Assembly (NCBI GenBank): GCA_016839545.1
Contig: JAEOUB010000072.1
Location: 1-6,378, forward strand
Source of the DNA: Candidatus Kariarchaeota archaeon
GTDB lineage: Archaea; Asgardarchaeota; Heimdallarchaeia; Heimdallarchaeales; Kariarchaeaceae
Length of the DNA stretch: 6,378 bases
Reading direction: 5' to 3'
In this document: positions 1 to 5,660 of the stretch, in pieces
Numbering within the stretch: the stretch's first letter is position 1
Layout: the number at the start of each line of letters is the position of its first letter
Notes under the pieces: model-generated
The model's database searches: none
Told to the model about the DNA's origin: nothing
Seen by the model: only the letters and a program-made list of their open reading frames with translations
Made by a program: the position numbers and the translations under genes

Positions 1-1
1 G

Positions 2-67
2 ACTGTAAGTTTTGACGTAGATAAATTTATACTAACCAAGGAGAACGGGTTCTATAATGGTGTCTGA
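2..67 (+). other. Left edge: possible 3' end of a preceding gene and/or moaC promoter
   Basis: One plus-strand frame is open from base 2 to a TGA at 65-67 (22 codons including the stop). It would encode a peptide ending in ENGFYNGV and would overlap the moaC start by 11 bases. The other two plus frames close early (TAA at 6-8, TGA at 13-15). Such a short open stretch is quite likely by chance, so this is only a hint that another gene precedes moaC. An alternative reading of the same bases is a promoter: TAAATTTATA at 22-31 is TATA-like and lies about 26-35 bases before the moaC ATG. A Shine-Dalgarno-like AGGAG at 39-43 is 13 bases from that ATG, which is longer than usual. Confidence 0.25.
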
Positions 68-548
68 TAGCGATAATTCAGATCAGAAGAAGAGAGAAAA
101 TCCCACTCGGGGTATGATTGAGATATCAGAGAAACCAGATATGGTCAGAACAGCTACAGCAATGGGAACCATTGTGTTATCAGAGATCTCAATGTACCAT
201 ATTGTAAACAAAAGCAATCCCAAGGGTGATGTCCTTGAAAATGCAAAGCTGGCTGCTATACTAGCGGTCAAGAAGACCCCTGAACTTGTTTTCATGTGTC
301 ATCCAATAAAAATTACATCTGTAAAAGTTGATTTTACATTAAGAGAAAGTGAAATAGATGTAATCGTTACTGCGACATGCATTGACAAGACGGGAGTTGA
401 AATTGAAGCTATGGCAGGGGTGTTTAATGCATTGCTTGCCATTTTCGACCTCTGTAAGCGATATGAAAAAGATGAAGCCGGACAATATCCCGTCGCTAAA
501 ATCACTGAGACAAAGGTAATTTCGAAGGAGAAAGTGATGAAGAAATGA
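57..548 (+). CDS. moaC: Cyclic pyranopterin monophosphate synthase MoaC
   Basis: MoaC acts after MoaA in the cytoplasm and converts 3',8-cyclo-7,8-dihydro-GTP to cyclic pyranopterin monophosphate, the first stable molybdopterin precursor. The 163-residue length is normal for the family. Recognisable blocks are the MIEISEKPDMVRTATAMG segment (20-37), KGDV (56-59), the CHP triplet (81-83), KTGVEIEA (111-118) and DLCK (131-134). By comparison with E. coli MoaC, the likely active-site residues are K57, H82, E115, E117, D131, K134 and K157. The tail lacks the bacterial GGKSG ending and resembles archaeal forms. I chose the ATG at 57 because it gives the usual length; M20 (base 114) begins right at the conserved block and is a shorter alternative. 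It overlaps moaB by 4 bases (ATGA), which suggests translational coupling. MoaA is not in view. Confidence 0.95.
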   Translation: MVSDSDNSDQKKRENPTRGMIEISEKPDMVRTATAMGTIVLSEISMYHIVNKSNPKGDVLENAKLAAILAVKKTPELVFMCHPIKITSVKVDFTLRESEIDVIVTATCIDKTGVEIEAMAGVFNALLAIFDLCKRYEKDEAGQYPVAKITETKVISKEKVMKK

Positions 549-1057
549 CGTGGGACAAGCATCAAGGAATTGGATTGAGTGAGATATCTGCATCTGTGCT
601 GATTATTTCCGATTCTTTATTCTCCGGAACAAGGGATATTTCTGAAGATGAGTCTGGGGCAACTGCTATTGATTTACTTTCTAATTTTGGATTCGCTTCA
701 ATCAATCTAGATTACTATCCTGATGAACTTGCAGCCATTAAAAGCAAAATTGACCATGATGTATCTGAAAAAAATGGACTTATCCTTCTGATAGGAGGTA
801 CAGGAATAGCACCTCGAGATGTTACTACTGACGCGGTAATAGAGATTATTAAAAAGGAATTACCTGGGTTTGGTGAGCAGTTTCGGAAGTTGAGCTATGA
901 TCAAATAGGAGACAAGGCTTTGCTTTCAAGAGCAATTGCGGGGATAAAGAATGAGTCGGTGATAATTGCCTTACCAGGTTCTCCAAACGCCGTTCTACTT
1001 GGTATATCAATCATTGAAAAAATCATTCAACATATTATGGAATTGCTCAGGGGATAG
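545..1057 (+). CDS. moaB: Molybdopterin adenylyltransferase, MoaB/MogA family
   Basis: MoaB/MogA proteins bind molybdopterin and activate it with ATP to adenylyl-molybdopterin, preparing it for molybdate or tungstate insertion by a MoeA-type protein. In archaea the MoaB form carries out this adenylylation. The 170-residue protein has the single MoCF-binding domain in order: a beta strand with IISDS (20-24), DESGAT (35-40), PDEL (59-62), GGTGIAPRDVTTDAV (84-98), LPGFGE (106-111) and ALPGSPNAV (142-150). D60 and D92 sit where the two functional aspartates of E. coli MogA lie (my alignment by eye). The ATG lies inside the moaC stop, with AAGGAG at 525-530 some 14 bases upstream. The spacing is long, so re-initiation after moaC is likely. 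MoaB and MogA cannot be separated with certainty here; I use moaB because of the archaeal context. Confidence 0.9.
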   Translation: MTWDKHQGIGLSEISASVLIISDSLFSGTRDISEDESGATAIDLLSNFGFASINLDYYPDELAAIKSKIDHDVSEKNGLILLIGGTGIAPRDVTTDAVIEIIKKELPGFGEQFRKLSYDQIGDKALLSRAIAGIKNESVIIALPGSPNAVLLGISIIEKIIQHIMELLRG

Positions 1058-1059
1058 TT

Positions 1060-1512
1060 ATGATGGATTTTGAAGGTTGGATTGCTGAAGCAGGAAGTAT
1101 TTCCCTTGAGGACATAATTTCAAGCCTGAAGAAGAACGAAAACTCAGGTGCAATTACTACTTTCACCGGCCAAACAAGAAAAATATCTGACAAGAGCCAA
1201 AAGAAGGTTGTAAGCATCGAGATCGAGACTTGGGCTGAGAAATCTGACCAATCAATGAAGAAAATTGCCACTGAACTTGGAGAAAAGTATAACCTTCTTG
1301 GAGTAAGAATTGTCCATCTTACAGGAAATATTGAATTGGGTGAACCTATTGTCTATATTGTATTGTCATCTATACACCGGAAAGAAGCATTTGATGCCAT
1401 GGAAGAGGCAATAAACCGGTACAAAAATGAAAGCCCGGTATGGAAAAAAGAAATCTATGAAGATGGTACGGGTGAATGGATTACAACTCAAAAATTAAGT
1501 TCTGAGGATTGA
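1060..1512 (+). CDS. moaE: Molybdopterin synthase catalytic (large) subunit MoaE
   Basis: MoaE is the catalytic subunit of the heterotetrameric molybdopterin synthase. With thiocarboxylated MoaD it adds the dithiolene sulfurs to cPMP. The 150-residue length is typical. Conserved stretches are GAITTFTGQTR (30-40), HLTGNIELGE (86-95), SSIHRKEAF (103-111) and the RYKNESPVWKKE block (120-131). K122 and K129 have the same 7-residue spacing as the catalytic lysines of E. coli MoaE, and R40 and H106-R107 match other conserved positions. The usual HR.G motif reads HLTG here, so that Arg is replaced by Leu. Two adjacent ATGs (1060, 1063) are possible starts. AGGGG at 1049-1053 is 6 bases before the first. 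The gene starts 2 bases after moaB ends and its last 18 bases overlap the convergent reductase gene. No moaD is visible. Confidence 0.93.
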   Translation: MMDFEGWIAEAGSISLEDIISSLKKNENSGAITTFTGQTRKISDKSQKKVVSIEIETWAEKSDQSMKKIATELGEKYNLLGVRIVHLTGNIELGEPIVYIVLSSIHRKEAFDAMEEAINRYKNESPVWKKEIYEDGTGEWITTQKLSSED

Positions 1513-1518
1513 CTTAAT
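1494..1518. repeat. 7-bp inverted repeat spanning both convergent stop codons
   Basis: ATTAAGT (1494-1500) and ACTTAAT (1512-1518) are perfect inverted copies separated by 11 bases. The left arm contains the stop codon of the minus-strand reductase and the right arm begins at the last base of the moaE TGA. On the plus strand a T5 run follows at 1533-1537. This could be a bidirectional 3'-end hairpin where no spacer is available for separate terminators. Arms of this length can also arise by chance. Confidence 0.35.
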
Positions 1519-2751
1519 CAACCGACCTGAGGTTTTTAGATAGAAAGGATAGAGAGACAGGGTTGTCATGAATTTCTTGACCAAAGTACCCTGATCATCC
1601 ACATGACCGTATCTCTCTACGTCAGAGAGGATCCCTTTCTTTTCCAATTGCCCAAAGAAATTATCCACCTCATGATCTTTCAGTTCATTCATGTAGTTTC
1701 TGACAAGACCCATAAGCTTCAAGTTAAGAAACATTTCACGTCTCCATTGCTTCTGATATCGTTTAAGAAAGGATACGGAATAATCACCGGCAAGAATTGA
1801 TTCTGCTGCAACTTCTCCTGCAATTTGACCGGCGCGACCACCTAAAATCACTCCGCCACCTGTCGTGGGTTTTGTCTGACCCGCAACATCTCCAACAAGC
1901 ATCACATTATCTCCATACGTTCTCTTTACAGGACCAGTTGTAGGTATACGTCCTGCAGTCTTCCTCCTGATTTCAGAACCATCACAACGCAGTTTCATTA
2001 CTGGATGCTCCTTTACAAGTTTCTCGAGCTCTTTTGAAGCTGCCTTCCTGGAGGTTCCCAATCCTATTTTAGCAGAATCGTCTGACATTGGAATAAGCCA
2101 TGCAAAGAAATCAGGAGCGAATTGATGTGTTTGGTAGACCTCTACCAATTCCTTATCGACATCATTCAGACCATACATGTAAAACTGAGCAGCATTCACG
2201 AAACGAGTAGTATCTGGACCCTTCAACCCCAATTTTTCTGCCATAGTGGCTCTAATACCTTCTGCACTGATAAACAGGGGAGAGACTAGAGTAATTTTCT
2301 CACCATTTGAGTTGGTAATTGTTGTTTCAACAACTCCATTGCGTCGTACCACATCAATTGCTCTGAACGGCTGATAGAGTGTAGCTCCAAGAGAGACAGC
2401 CCGATCAAGAAGAAACCTGTCAAATGCAGCCCTATCGCAGACGAGTGCATGTGGTGCATCCTTTCTCACCGTCATTACAGATCCTTGGGGAGAAATTATT
2501 CTTGATCCATAAATTTCCTTATTGAAAATTATTGACTCAGGTGGCATTGAGTCAAGGAGATCGAGTCCCCAATAGGAAAACAATCCCGAACAGTGTTCAG
2601 GTAGTCCTGTGGTCCCATGCTCTTCAATTATGGCAACACGAAGTCCTGCTTTTGCTGAAGAATATGCCGCTTGGGATCCATTCGCAGATCCCCCTACGAT
2701 TACCAAATCGAAGTCATAATCTGCCACAAGATTTTCTTCAGTAGAAAGCAT
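1495..2751 (-). CDS. Geranylgeranyl reductase family FAD-dependent oxidoreductase
   Basis: This is a 418-residue flavoprotein of the geranylgeranyl reductase (GGR) family. In archaea these enzymes reduce the double bonds of isoprenoid chains in membrane lipids (digeranylgeranylglycerophospholipid reductase). Visible in order are an N-terminal Rossmann segment DLVIVGGSANGS (15-26), PEHCSG (51-56) with C54 at the place of the family's P-x-x-C motif, VCDRAAFDRFL (104-114), PDFFAWLIP (213-221) fitting the GGR P-x-x-[YF]-x-W-x-[FI]-P signature, and the second FAD motif GDVAGQTKPTTGGG (287-300). The middle glycine of GxGxxG is Ser22, which is unusual. No membrane segment is obvious. The C-terminal roughly 90 residues are basic and helical. 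There is no clear Shine-Dalgarno before the ATG at 2751, so a leaderless mRNA is possible. Other members of this superfamily have different substrates, so the lipid role is family inference. Confidence 0.85.
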   Translation of the reverse strand: MLSTEENLVADYDFDLVIVGGSANGSQAAYSSAKAGLRVAIIEEHGTTGLPEHCSGLFSYWGLDLLDSMPPESIIFNKEIYGSRIISPQGSVMTVRKDAPHALVCDRAAFDRFLLDRAVSLGATLYQPFRAIDVVRRNGVVETTITNSNGEKITLVSPLFISAEGIRATMAEKLGLKGPDTTRFVNAAQFYMYGLNDVDKELVEVYQTHQFAPDFFAWLIPMSDDSAKIGLGTSRKAASKELEKLVKEHPVMKLRCDGSEIRRKTAGRIPTTGPVKRTYGDNVMLVGDVAGQTKPTTGGGVILGGRAGQIAGEVAAESILAGDYSVSFLKRYQKQWRREMFLNLKLMGLVRNYMNELKDHEVDNFFGQLEKKGILSDVERYGHVDDQGTLVKKFMTTLSLYPFYLKTSGRLIKSILRT

Positions 2752-2822
2752 ATAATTGCTGTGATTAGAACCTTTTTCGTAACTACCAATTCAATTATAT
2801 CAAACAGGGAGAGTGGGGAACT
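2752..2822. promoter_or_regulatory. Divergent promoter region between the reductase and pth2
   Basis: These 71 bases separate two divergently transcribed genes. AATTATAT at 2793-2800 is TATA-like and lies about 23-30 bases before the pth2 ATG. This would place transcription initiation close to the start codon, although GGGAG (2807-2811) and GTGGGG (2813-2818) also look like ribosome-binding sequences. On the minus strand the same AT-rich block reads ATATAATT, about 41 bases upstream of the reductase ATG. ACGAAAAAGG (minus-strand reading of 2772-2781) is a purine-rich candidate BRE-like stretch. The assignments are by eye. Confidence 0.4.
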
Positions 2823-3182
2823 ATGAGTACCGAGGTGAAGCAAGTGATCGTTGTTCGGAGCGATTTAGGGATGGGTAAAGGAAAGATTGCAGCTCAGGCA
2901 TCTCACGCTTCTGTCATTGCATCTTTTGAAGCAAAAAAACATGAACCCACTTGGTTTGATACCTGGTATCGACATGGGATGGCAAAGATTGTTGTAAAAG
3001 TCGCCTCAGATGAAGAGCTTCACAGAATTTTCCAATTAGGGGTCAAAAACAAGGTACCTCGTGCACTAATCAATGATGCTGGCCACACCCAATTGGCACC
3101 GGGAACCGCAACTGCAGTGGCTCTCGGGCCGGCACCAGAAAAATTACTTGATCCTATCACAGGATCACTCAAATTGATGTAA
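2823..3182 (+). CDS. pth2: Peptidyl-tRNA hydrolase, Pth2 (archaeal/eukaryotic type)
   Basis: Pth2 hydrolyses the ester bond of peptidyl-tRNAs that drop off ribosomes, recycling tRNA in the cytoplasm. The 119-residue length is exactly that of the archaeal single-domain family. Signature blocks are VVRSDLGMGKGKIAAQASHAS (10-30), the MAKIVVKV strand (53-60), PRALINDAGHTQLAPGTATAVALGPA (79-104) and a C-terminal TGSLKLM. The invariant residues expected in the active site are present: the lysines of MGKGK (K19, K21), H28, D85 and T89. It is unrelated to bacterial Pth1. It begins downstream of a TATA-like element and a G-rich ribosome-binding stretch. Its TAA is separated from the truD ATG by one base, so the two are almost certainly cotranscribed. 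The pth2-truD neighbourhood fits a shared tRNA-maintenance theme. Confidence 0.96.
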   Translation: MSTEVKQVIVVRSDLGMGKGKIAAQASHASVIASFEAKKHEPTWFDTWYRHGMAKIVVKVASDEELHRIFQLGVKNKVPRALINDAGHTQLAPGTATAVALGPAPEKLLDPITGSLKLM

Positions 3183-3183
3183 A

Positions 3184-4368
3184 ATGAATTTAATTGACTC
3201 AGATTTTGGAATTGGAGCATATCAGTATGGTGGCAATCCATTAGGAGGAAGTATCAAGAATAATTATTCTGATTTCAAGGTGACTGAAGTTGATCCTACA
3301 ACTAGTTTAGCTCTACCTCGACCTCCACAAGAATATAGTAACCCATTTGAAAGTGGTGGTATGTTTCTACTTGGCAGAGTTTGGCGTCAAGGGCATGATC
3401 ATGGCAAAATGGTTAACCTCTTGGCGAAGACCTTTGGAGTTGCAGAGGAAGATGTATCCACTGCGGGTATCAAAGATGCAAGAGCAGAAATTGTTCAACT
3501 ATTTTCAGTTTACAATCCCAGGAAGTCAGTTGCAGACCCAAGTATGTTAGATATTGGTCTGGAAATTGATGGCTTTTCAACATCAAGAGAACGTCTTTAT
3601 CCAGGTAGAATGGGAGGGAATCATTTTGATATCAATATCCGTGGGTGCAAGATCATTGAAGAATATGAACTCGACTATTTTGGTGCACTTGCAGAGAACT
3701 CGTTGCTAAACTACTATGGATATCAGAGATTTGGATCTTGGCGGCCAATTACGGCATCTTTGGGGAGAGCAATAGTCCGTGGGAATTATGAGGAGGCTGT
3801 AAATCTCTACCTCGGCGGCAAATCCAATTTTGATGATGAGATTTACAGAGCACATTGGAGGGAAAATCAAGACCCCGATGAATTATTACTAATCTGGGAT
3901 GGAATTCCTGACATTGAAGCAAAACTACTCAAACACTTATCAAAAAGAAATCATGACTATAGAGGAGCAACTTCAAAATTCCCCAAATACCTGATAAATA
4001 TCTCTAAATCCGCATTTATTTCATACTTGACCAATATATATTTCTCAAAACGTGGTGACAAGAAAGAACCTTTGAGAGGTGAACGGGAATTTGATGAGAA
4101 TATTGAAATTGCCCTTCCGTCTAATCGGTGGACCCAACCATTGAATCATATCTGGAAAGAGATATTTGACAGTCAGAAAATTGATCTGAAGAAAGATCTC
4201 GGTAAAATACGACATACATCACGACTTCTCTTTCTTTCACTCAGTAATTGGGAAGCAAAGTATATTGATGATACAACGGTGAATGTCAAATTTCAGCTGA
4301 AGAATGGTCAGTATGCCACCACAGTGTTGAGAGAACTTATGCAAGTTAACCCTGAAGGTTTCTTTTAG
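3184..4368 (+). CDS. truD: tRNA pseudouridine(13) synthase TruD
   Basis: TruD isomerises uridine 13 of certain tRNAs to pseudouridine and belongs to the TruD/Pus7 family. The protein has 394 residues, within the archaeal range. Motifs in order are GGSIKNNYSDFKVTEVD (21-37), the LLGRVWRQGHDHGKMVNLLAK stretch (62-82), AGIKDARAEIVQ (94-105) with D98 as the predicted catalytic aspartate, GNHFDINIRG (145-154), NYYGYQRFGSWRP (176-188) and the C-terminal YATTVLREL (377-385). Both halves of the catalytic fold are therefore present and the gene appears intact. The large TRUD insertion domain should fall between about residues 190 and 340, where recognisable conservation is lowest. No clear Shine-Dalgarno precedes the ATG; coupling to pth2, one base away, probably supplies initiation. 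Its TAG overlaps the stop codon of the convergent downstream gene. Confidence 0.95.
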   Translation: MNLIDSDFGIGAYQYGGNPLGGSIKNNYSDFKVTEVDPTTSLALPRPPQEYSNPFESGGMFLLGRVWRQGHDHGKMVNLLAKTFGVAEEDVSTAGIKDARAEIVQLFSVYNPRKSVADPSMLDIGLEIDGFSTSRERLYPGRMGGNHFDINIRGCKIIEEYELDYFGALAENSLLNYYGYQRFGSWRPITASLGRAIVRGNYEEAVNLYLGGKSNFDDEIYRAHWRENQDPDELLLIWDGIPDIEAKLLKHLSKRNHDYRGATSKFPKYLINISKSAFISYLTNIYFSKRGDKKEPLRGEREFDENIEIALPSNRWTQPLNHIWKEIFDSQKIDLKKDLGKIRHTSRLLFLSLSNWEAKYIDDTTVNVKFQLKNGQYATTVLRELMQVNPEGFF

Positions 4369-4871
4369 ACATACGTGTAATGGGCATACATACCCAGAAT
4401 GGCTCTAGTAACCTGAGAAAGCTCCATAGATGAGAGAATTTTGGATTTATCATCCTGTTTGACCTGAACCTTCAATTCTTTCTCGCCATCTGGAGGGAGC
4501 ATAACTGTTGATGTAGAAACTGGGATAATTGGAGAGAGAAGGTCTTCAATCAGTTTCTTTGTGTTCTTGGTTTTCTCAAGGAAAGTAACTTGCTTGTCGG
4601 AATACTTAGCAAGTTGTGAGAGGAGATGATCCTTTGAGTTTGATATAATCCCCAGGTTTCCACTTTGAAGAATAATATAGATAGAACCTGAAGTTTCAAT
4701 GATATTTGTTACTGAAAGATTGTTAAGATTTTTCTGTGATTTGGCAGCGTTTAGTAAAATGTTTCCAATTTCTATGTCAACCTCAGATACAATACCTCTT
4801 TCTAGCTTCTTATTACAATTATTACACAATCTTTTCGATGTGATACACAATCTGTCAAGAGTTAATTTCAT
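4365..4871 (-). CDS. NusA-like zinc-finger/KH-domain protein (divergent), putative transcription or RNA-binding factor
   Basis: The 168-residue layout matches, from memory, a small archaeal NusA-like family: an N-terminal Cys knuckle, an acidic helix, a KH-like domain and a C-terminal alpha/beta segment. Supporting features are LC-x6-CNNC-x-KKLERGIVSEVDIEI (8-35), a strand-rich stretch (53-76), QVTFLEKTKNTKKLIEDLLSPI (94-115), TVMLPPDGE (122-130) and VTRAILGMYAHYTYV (154-168). C9, C16 and C19 fit three of four expected zinc ligands; the first is D6. The KH nucleic-acid loop, normally G-x-x-G, reads ISNSKD (76-81), so RNA binding by the usual mode is doubtful. A TATA-like element lies about 20-27 bases before the ATG and no good Shine-Dalgarno is seen, suggesting a leaderless or short-leader mRNA. 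The function is inferred from the family; alternatively it is an uncharacterised divergent paralogue. Confidence 0.6.
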   Translation of the reverse strand: MKLTLDRLCITSKRLCNNCNKKLERGIVSEVDIEIGNILLNAAKSQKNLNNLSVTNIIETSGSIYIILQSGNLGIISNSKDHLLSQLAKYSDKQVTFLEKTKNTKKLIEDLLSPIIPVSTSTVMLPPDGEKELKVQVKQDDKSKILSSMELSQVTRAILGMYAHYTYV

Positions 4872-4887
4872 GAATTCTCATTGTATT

Positions 4888-4906
4888 GTTAATATAAAAA
4901 AAATAT
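4888..4906 (-). promoter_or_regulatory. TATA-like promoter element of the NusA-like gene
   Basis: Read on the minus strand, this AT-only tract contains TTTATATT (4891-4898) preceded by a T-run. Its distance of 20-27 bases from the ATG at 4871 is what a leaderless or very short-leader archaeal transcript would need. No distinct BRE is visible upstream. Confidence 0.4.
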
Positions 4907-4921
4907 GACAGGGCACACTCT

Positions 4922-4987
4922 ACAGAAAAATTAACAAAACTCAGGCAAAATTCAAAGGTTGGAAACCTCATGGTATCTGCAAATACC
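4922..4987 (-). terminator. Two small hairpins and a T-rich stretch after the winged-helix gene
   Basis: The stop codon of the minus-strand regulator is at 4993-4995. Reading onward on that strand there is a 5-bp stem with a 6-base loop (GGTAT at 4972-4976 with ATACC at 4983-4987), then a 5-bp stem with a 3-base loop (AGGTT at 4956-4960 with AACCT at 4964-4968). A T-rich stretch with several T4-T5 runs follows, down to about 4922. Archaeal transcription commonly ends at T-rich tracts, so this is a reasonable 3'-end candidate; the stems are short. Confidence 0.35.
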
Positions 4988-4992
4988 CTCAA

Positions 4993-5475
4993 TTAGGAAT
5001 TATATTTATTTTCGAATTCTGATTGTAAGGAATCTATTCTCAAATTAATAGAATCATACCATTCATTGATCAGATCTTTTAATTCATCCTGAAGTACTGA
5101 AAGCGATTTTGGTGAATAACTGTACTGATATCCTCTAGACCCTGAGGGTTGTTTTTCCCTTGAACATAGCTCAATATCAGTCAATCTCTGGAGAGCTCGA
5201 TTCACCTTTGTCCTCTCCCCTTCTTCCAATTCATCCATTAATTGTGTAACAGTCGCAGTCTTCAATTTTAGGAGAGTACAATACACGGTAAATTCAACGT
5301 AGTTCAAATTATATACGGAATGTAAGATTTCTTCACAAGTGGTTTCACTTGTAAGAAATTTGTTAATGGTGATTTGATTCCTCTTGAACATCTTACAAAT
5401 TGAGTTAATATTATTCTTAAATAATATACTTTCTATCAAATGTGAAGGATTGACTTCAAATCGATATCGAAACAT
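4993..5475 (-). CDS. Winged-helix transcriptional regulator (TrmB/MarR-like)
   Basis: This 160-residue putative DNA-binding protein has a winged helix at about 55-122. A first helix covers YVEFTVYCTLLKLK (59-72), followed by ATVTQLMDEL (74-83), a recognition helix ERTKVNRALQRLTDIEL (87-103) and a wing with SGSRGYQYSYSP (111-122). A charged C-terminal helix (123-155) with periodic Leu/Ile could form a dimerisation coiled coil. No sensor domain follows, so effector binding, if any, must use the wings, helix or cysteines (C27, C47, C66, C104). The ATG at 5475 has a weak AGGT 8 bases upstream. M29 (5389-5391) is a rival start that removes a poorly conserved-looking AT-rich N-terminus containing its own TATA-like stretch. 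It is divergent from the iron-sulfur gene and is the obvious candidate regulator of it and of itself. The specific subfamily is not certain. Confidence 0.75.
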   Translation of the reverse strand: MFRYRFEVNPSHLIESILFKNNINSICKMFKRNQITINKFLTSETTCEEILHSVYNLNYVEFTVYCTLLKLKTATVTQLMDELEEGERTKVNRALQRLTDIELCSREKQPSGSRGYQYSYSPKSLSVLQDELKDLINEWYDSINLRIDSLQSEFENKYNS

Positions 5476-5660
5476 GCGATATGACCTGAAATGCCGATTT
5501 TTAAGGAGTGGTGCCCCTATGCCTTTTATTTAATCAGATCACATATACATAAAATAAGTGCATTAGTAAACCAATATGTATTTAAAATGATGATGAAATT
5601 CCAAAATACTATTGTCTAAAAAGCCTAAGTGTTTTTGGAAAATAGGAGAAAGGGATTCTC
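5476..5660. promoter_or_regulatory. Divergent control region between the regulator and the iron-sulfur gene
   Basis: These 185 AT-rich bases contain no convincing gene. For the minus strand, TTAAAAA (within 5496-5506) and TTAAATAAAA (5523-5532) are TATA-like and sit about 22-31 and 48-57 bases before the regulator's first ATG. For the plus strand, TATTTAAAA at 5579-5587 is the best TATA candidate and would place a start of transcription near 5610, giving a leader of about 50 bases. A Shine-Dalgarno-like GGAGAAAGGG (5645-5654) precedes the TTG start. A short inverted pair ATACAT (5545-5550) and ATGTAT (5576-5581) flanks the region upstream of the plus TATA. All sites are by eye. Confidence 0.4.
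5599..5640. repeat. 8-bp inverted repeat in the iron-sulfur gene leader
   Basis: TTCCAAAA (5599-5606) and TTTTGGAA (5633-5640) are perfect inverted copies with a 26-base spacer. The pair straddles the predicted plus-strand transcription start and ends four bases before the ribosome-binding stretch. It could be a regulator operator or, if transcription starts upstream, a leader hairpin. The A/T-rich arms make chance occurrence possible. Confidence 0.35.

Noticed and set aside
83..593. Three overlapping minus-strand frames opposite moaC
   Set aside because: moaC is certain on the plus strand, and these frames have no support of their own.
1603..1800. Plus-strand open frame of 65 codons
   Set aside because: It is opposite the conserved reductase gene, without a ribosome-binding site or recognisable motifs.
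4895..4906. A-run as a possible frameshift or slippage site
   Set aside because: It lies outside any gene, so slippage would have no coding effect. It is better explained as the AT-rich promoter of the minus-strand gene.
4699..4908. Plus-strand open frame of 69 codons ending in the AT-rich promoter tract
   Set aside because: It is antisense to the NusA-like gene, which has a better start context and family match.
5541..5581. ATACAT/ATGTAT inverted pair as a defined operator
   Set aside because: Six-base A/T-rich arms with a 25-base spacer are expected by chance in such a region. It is mentioned only within the control region.
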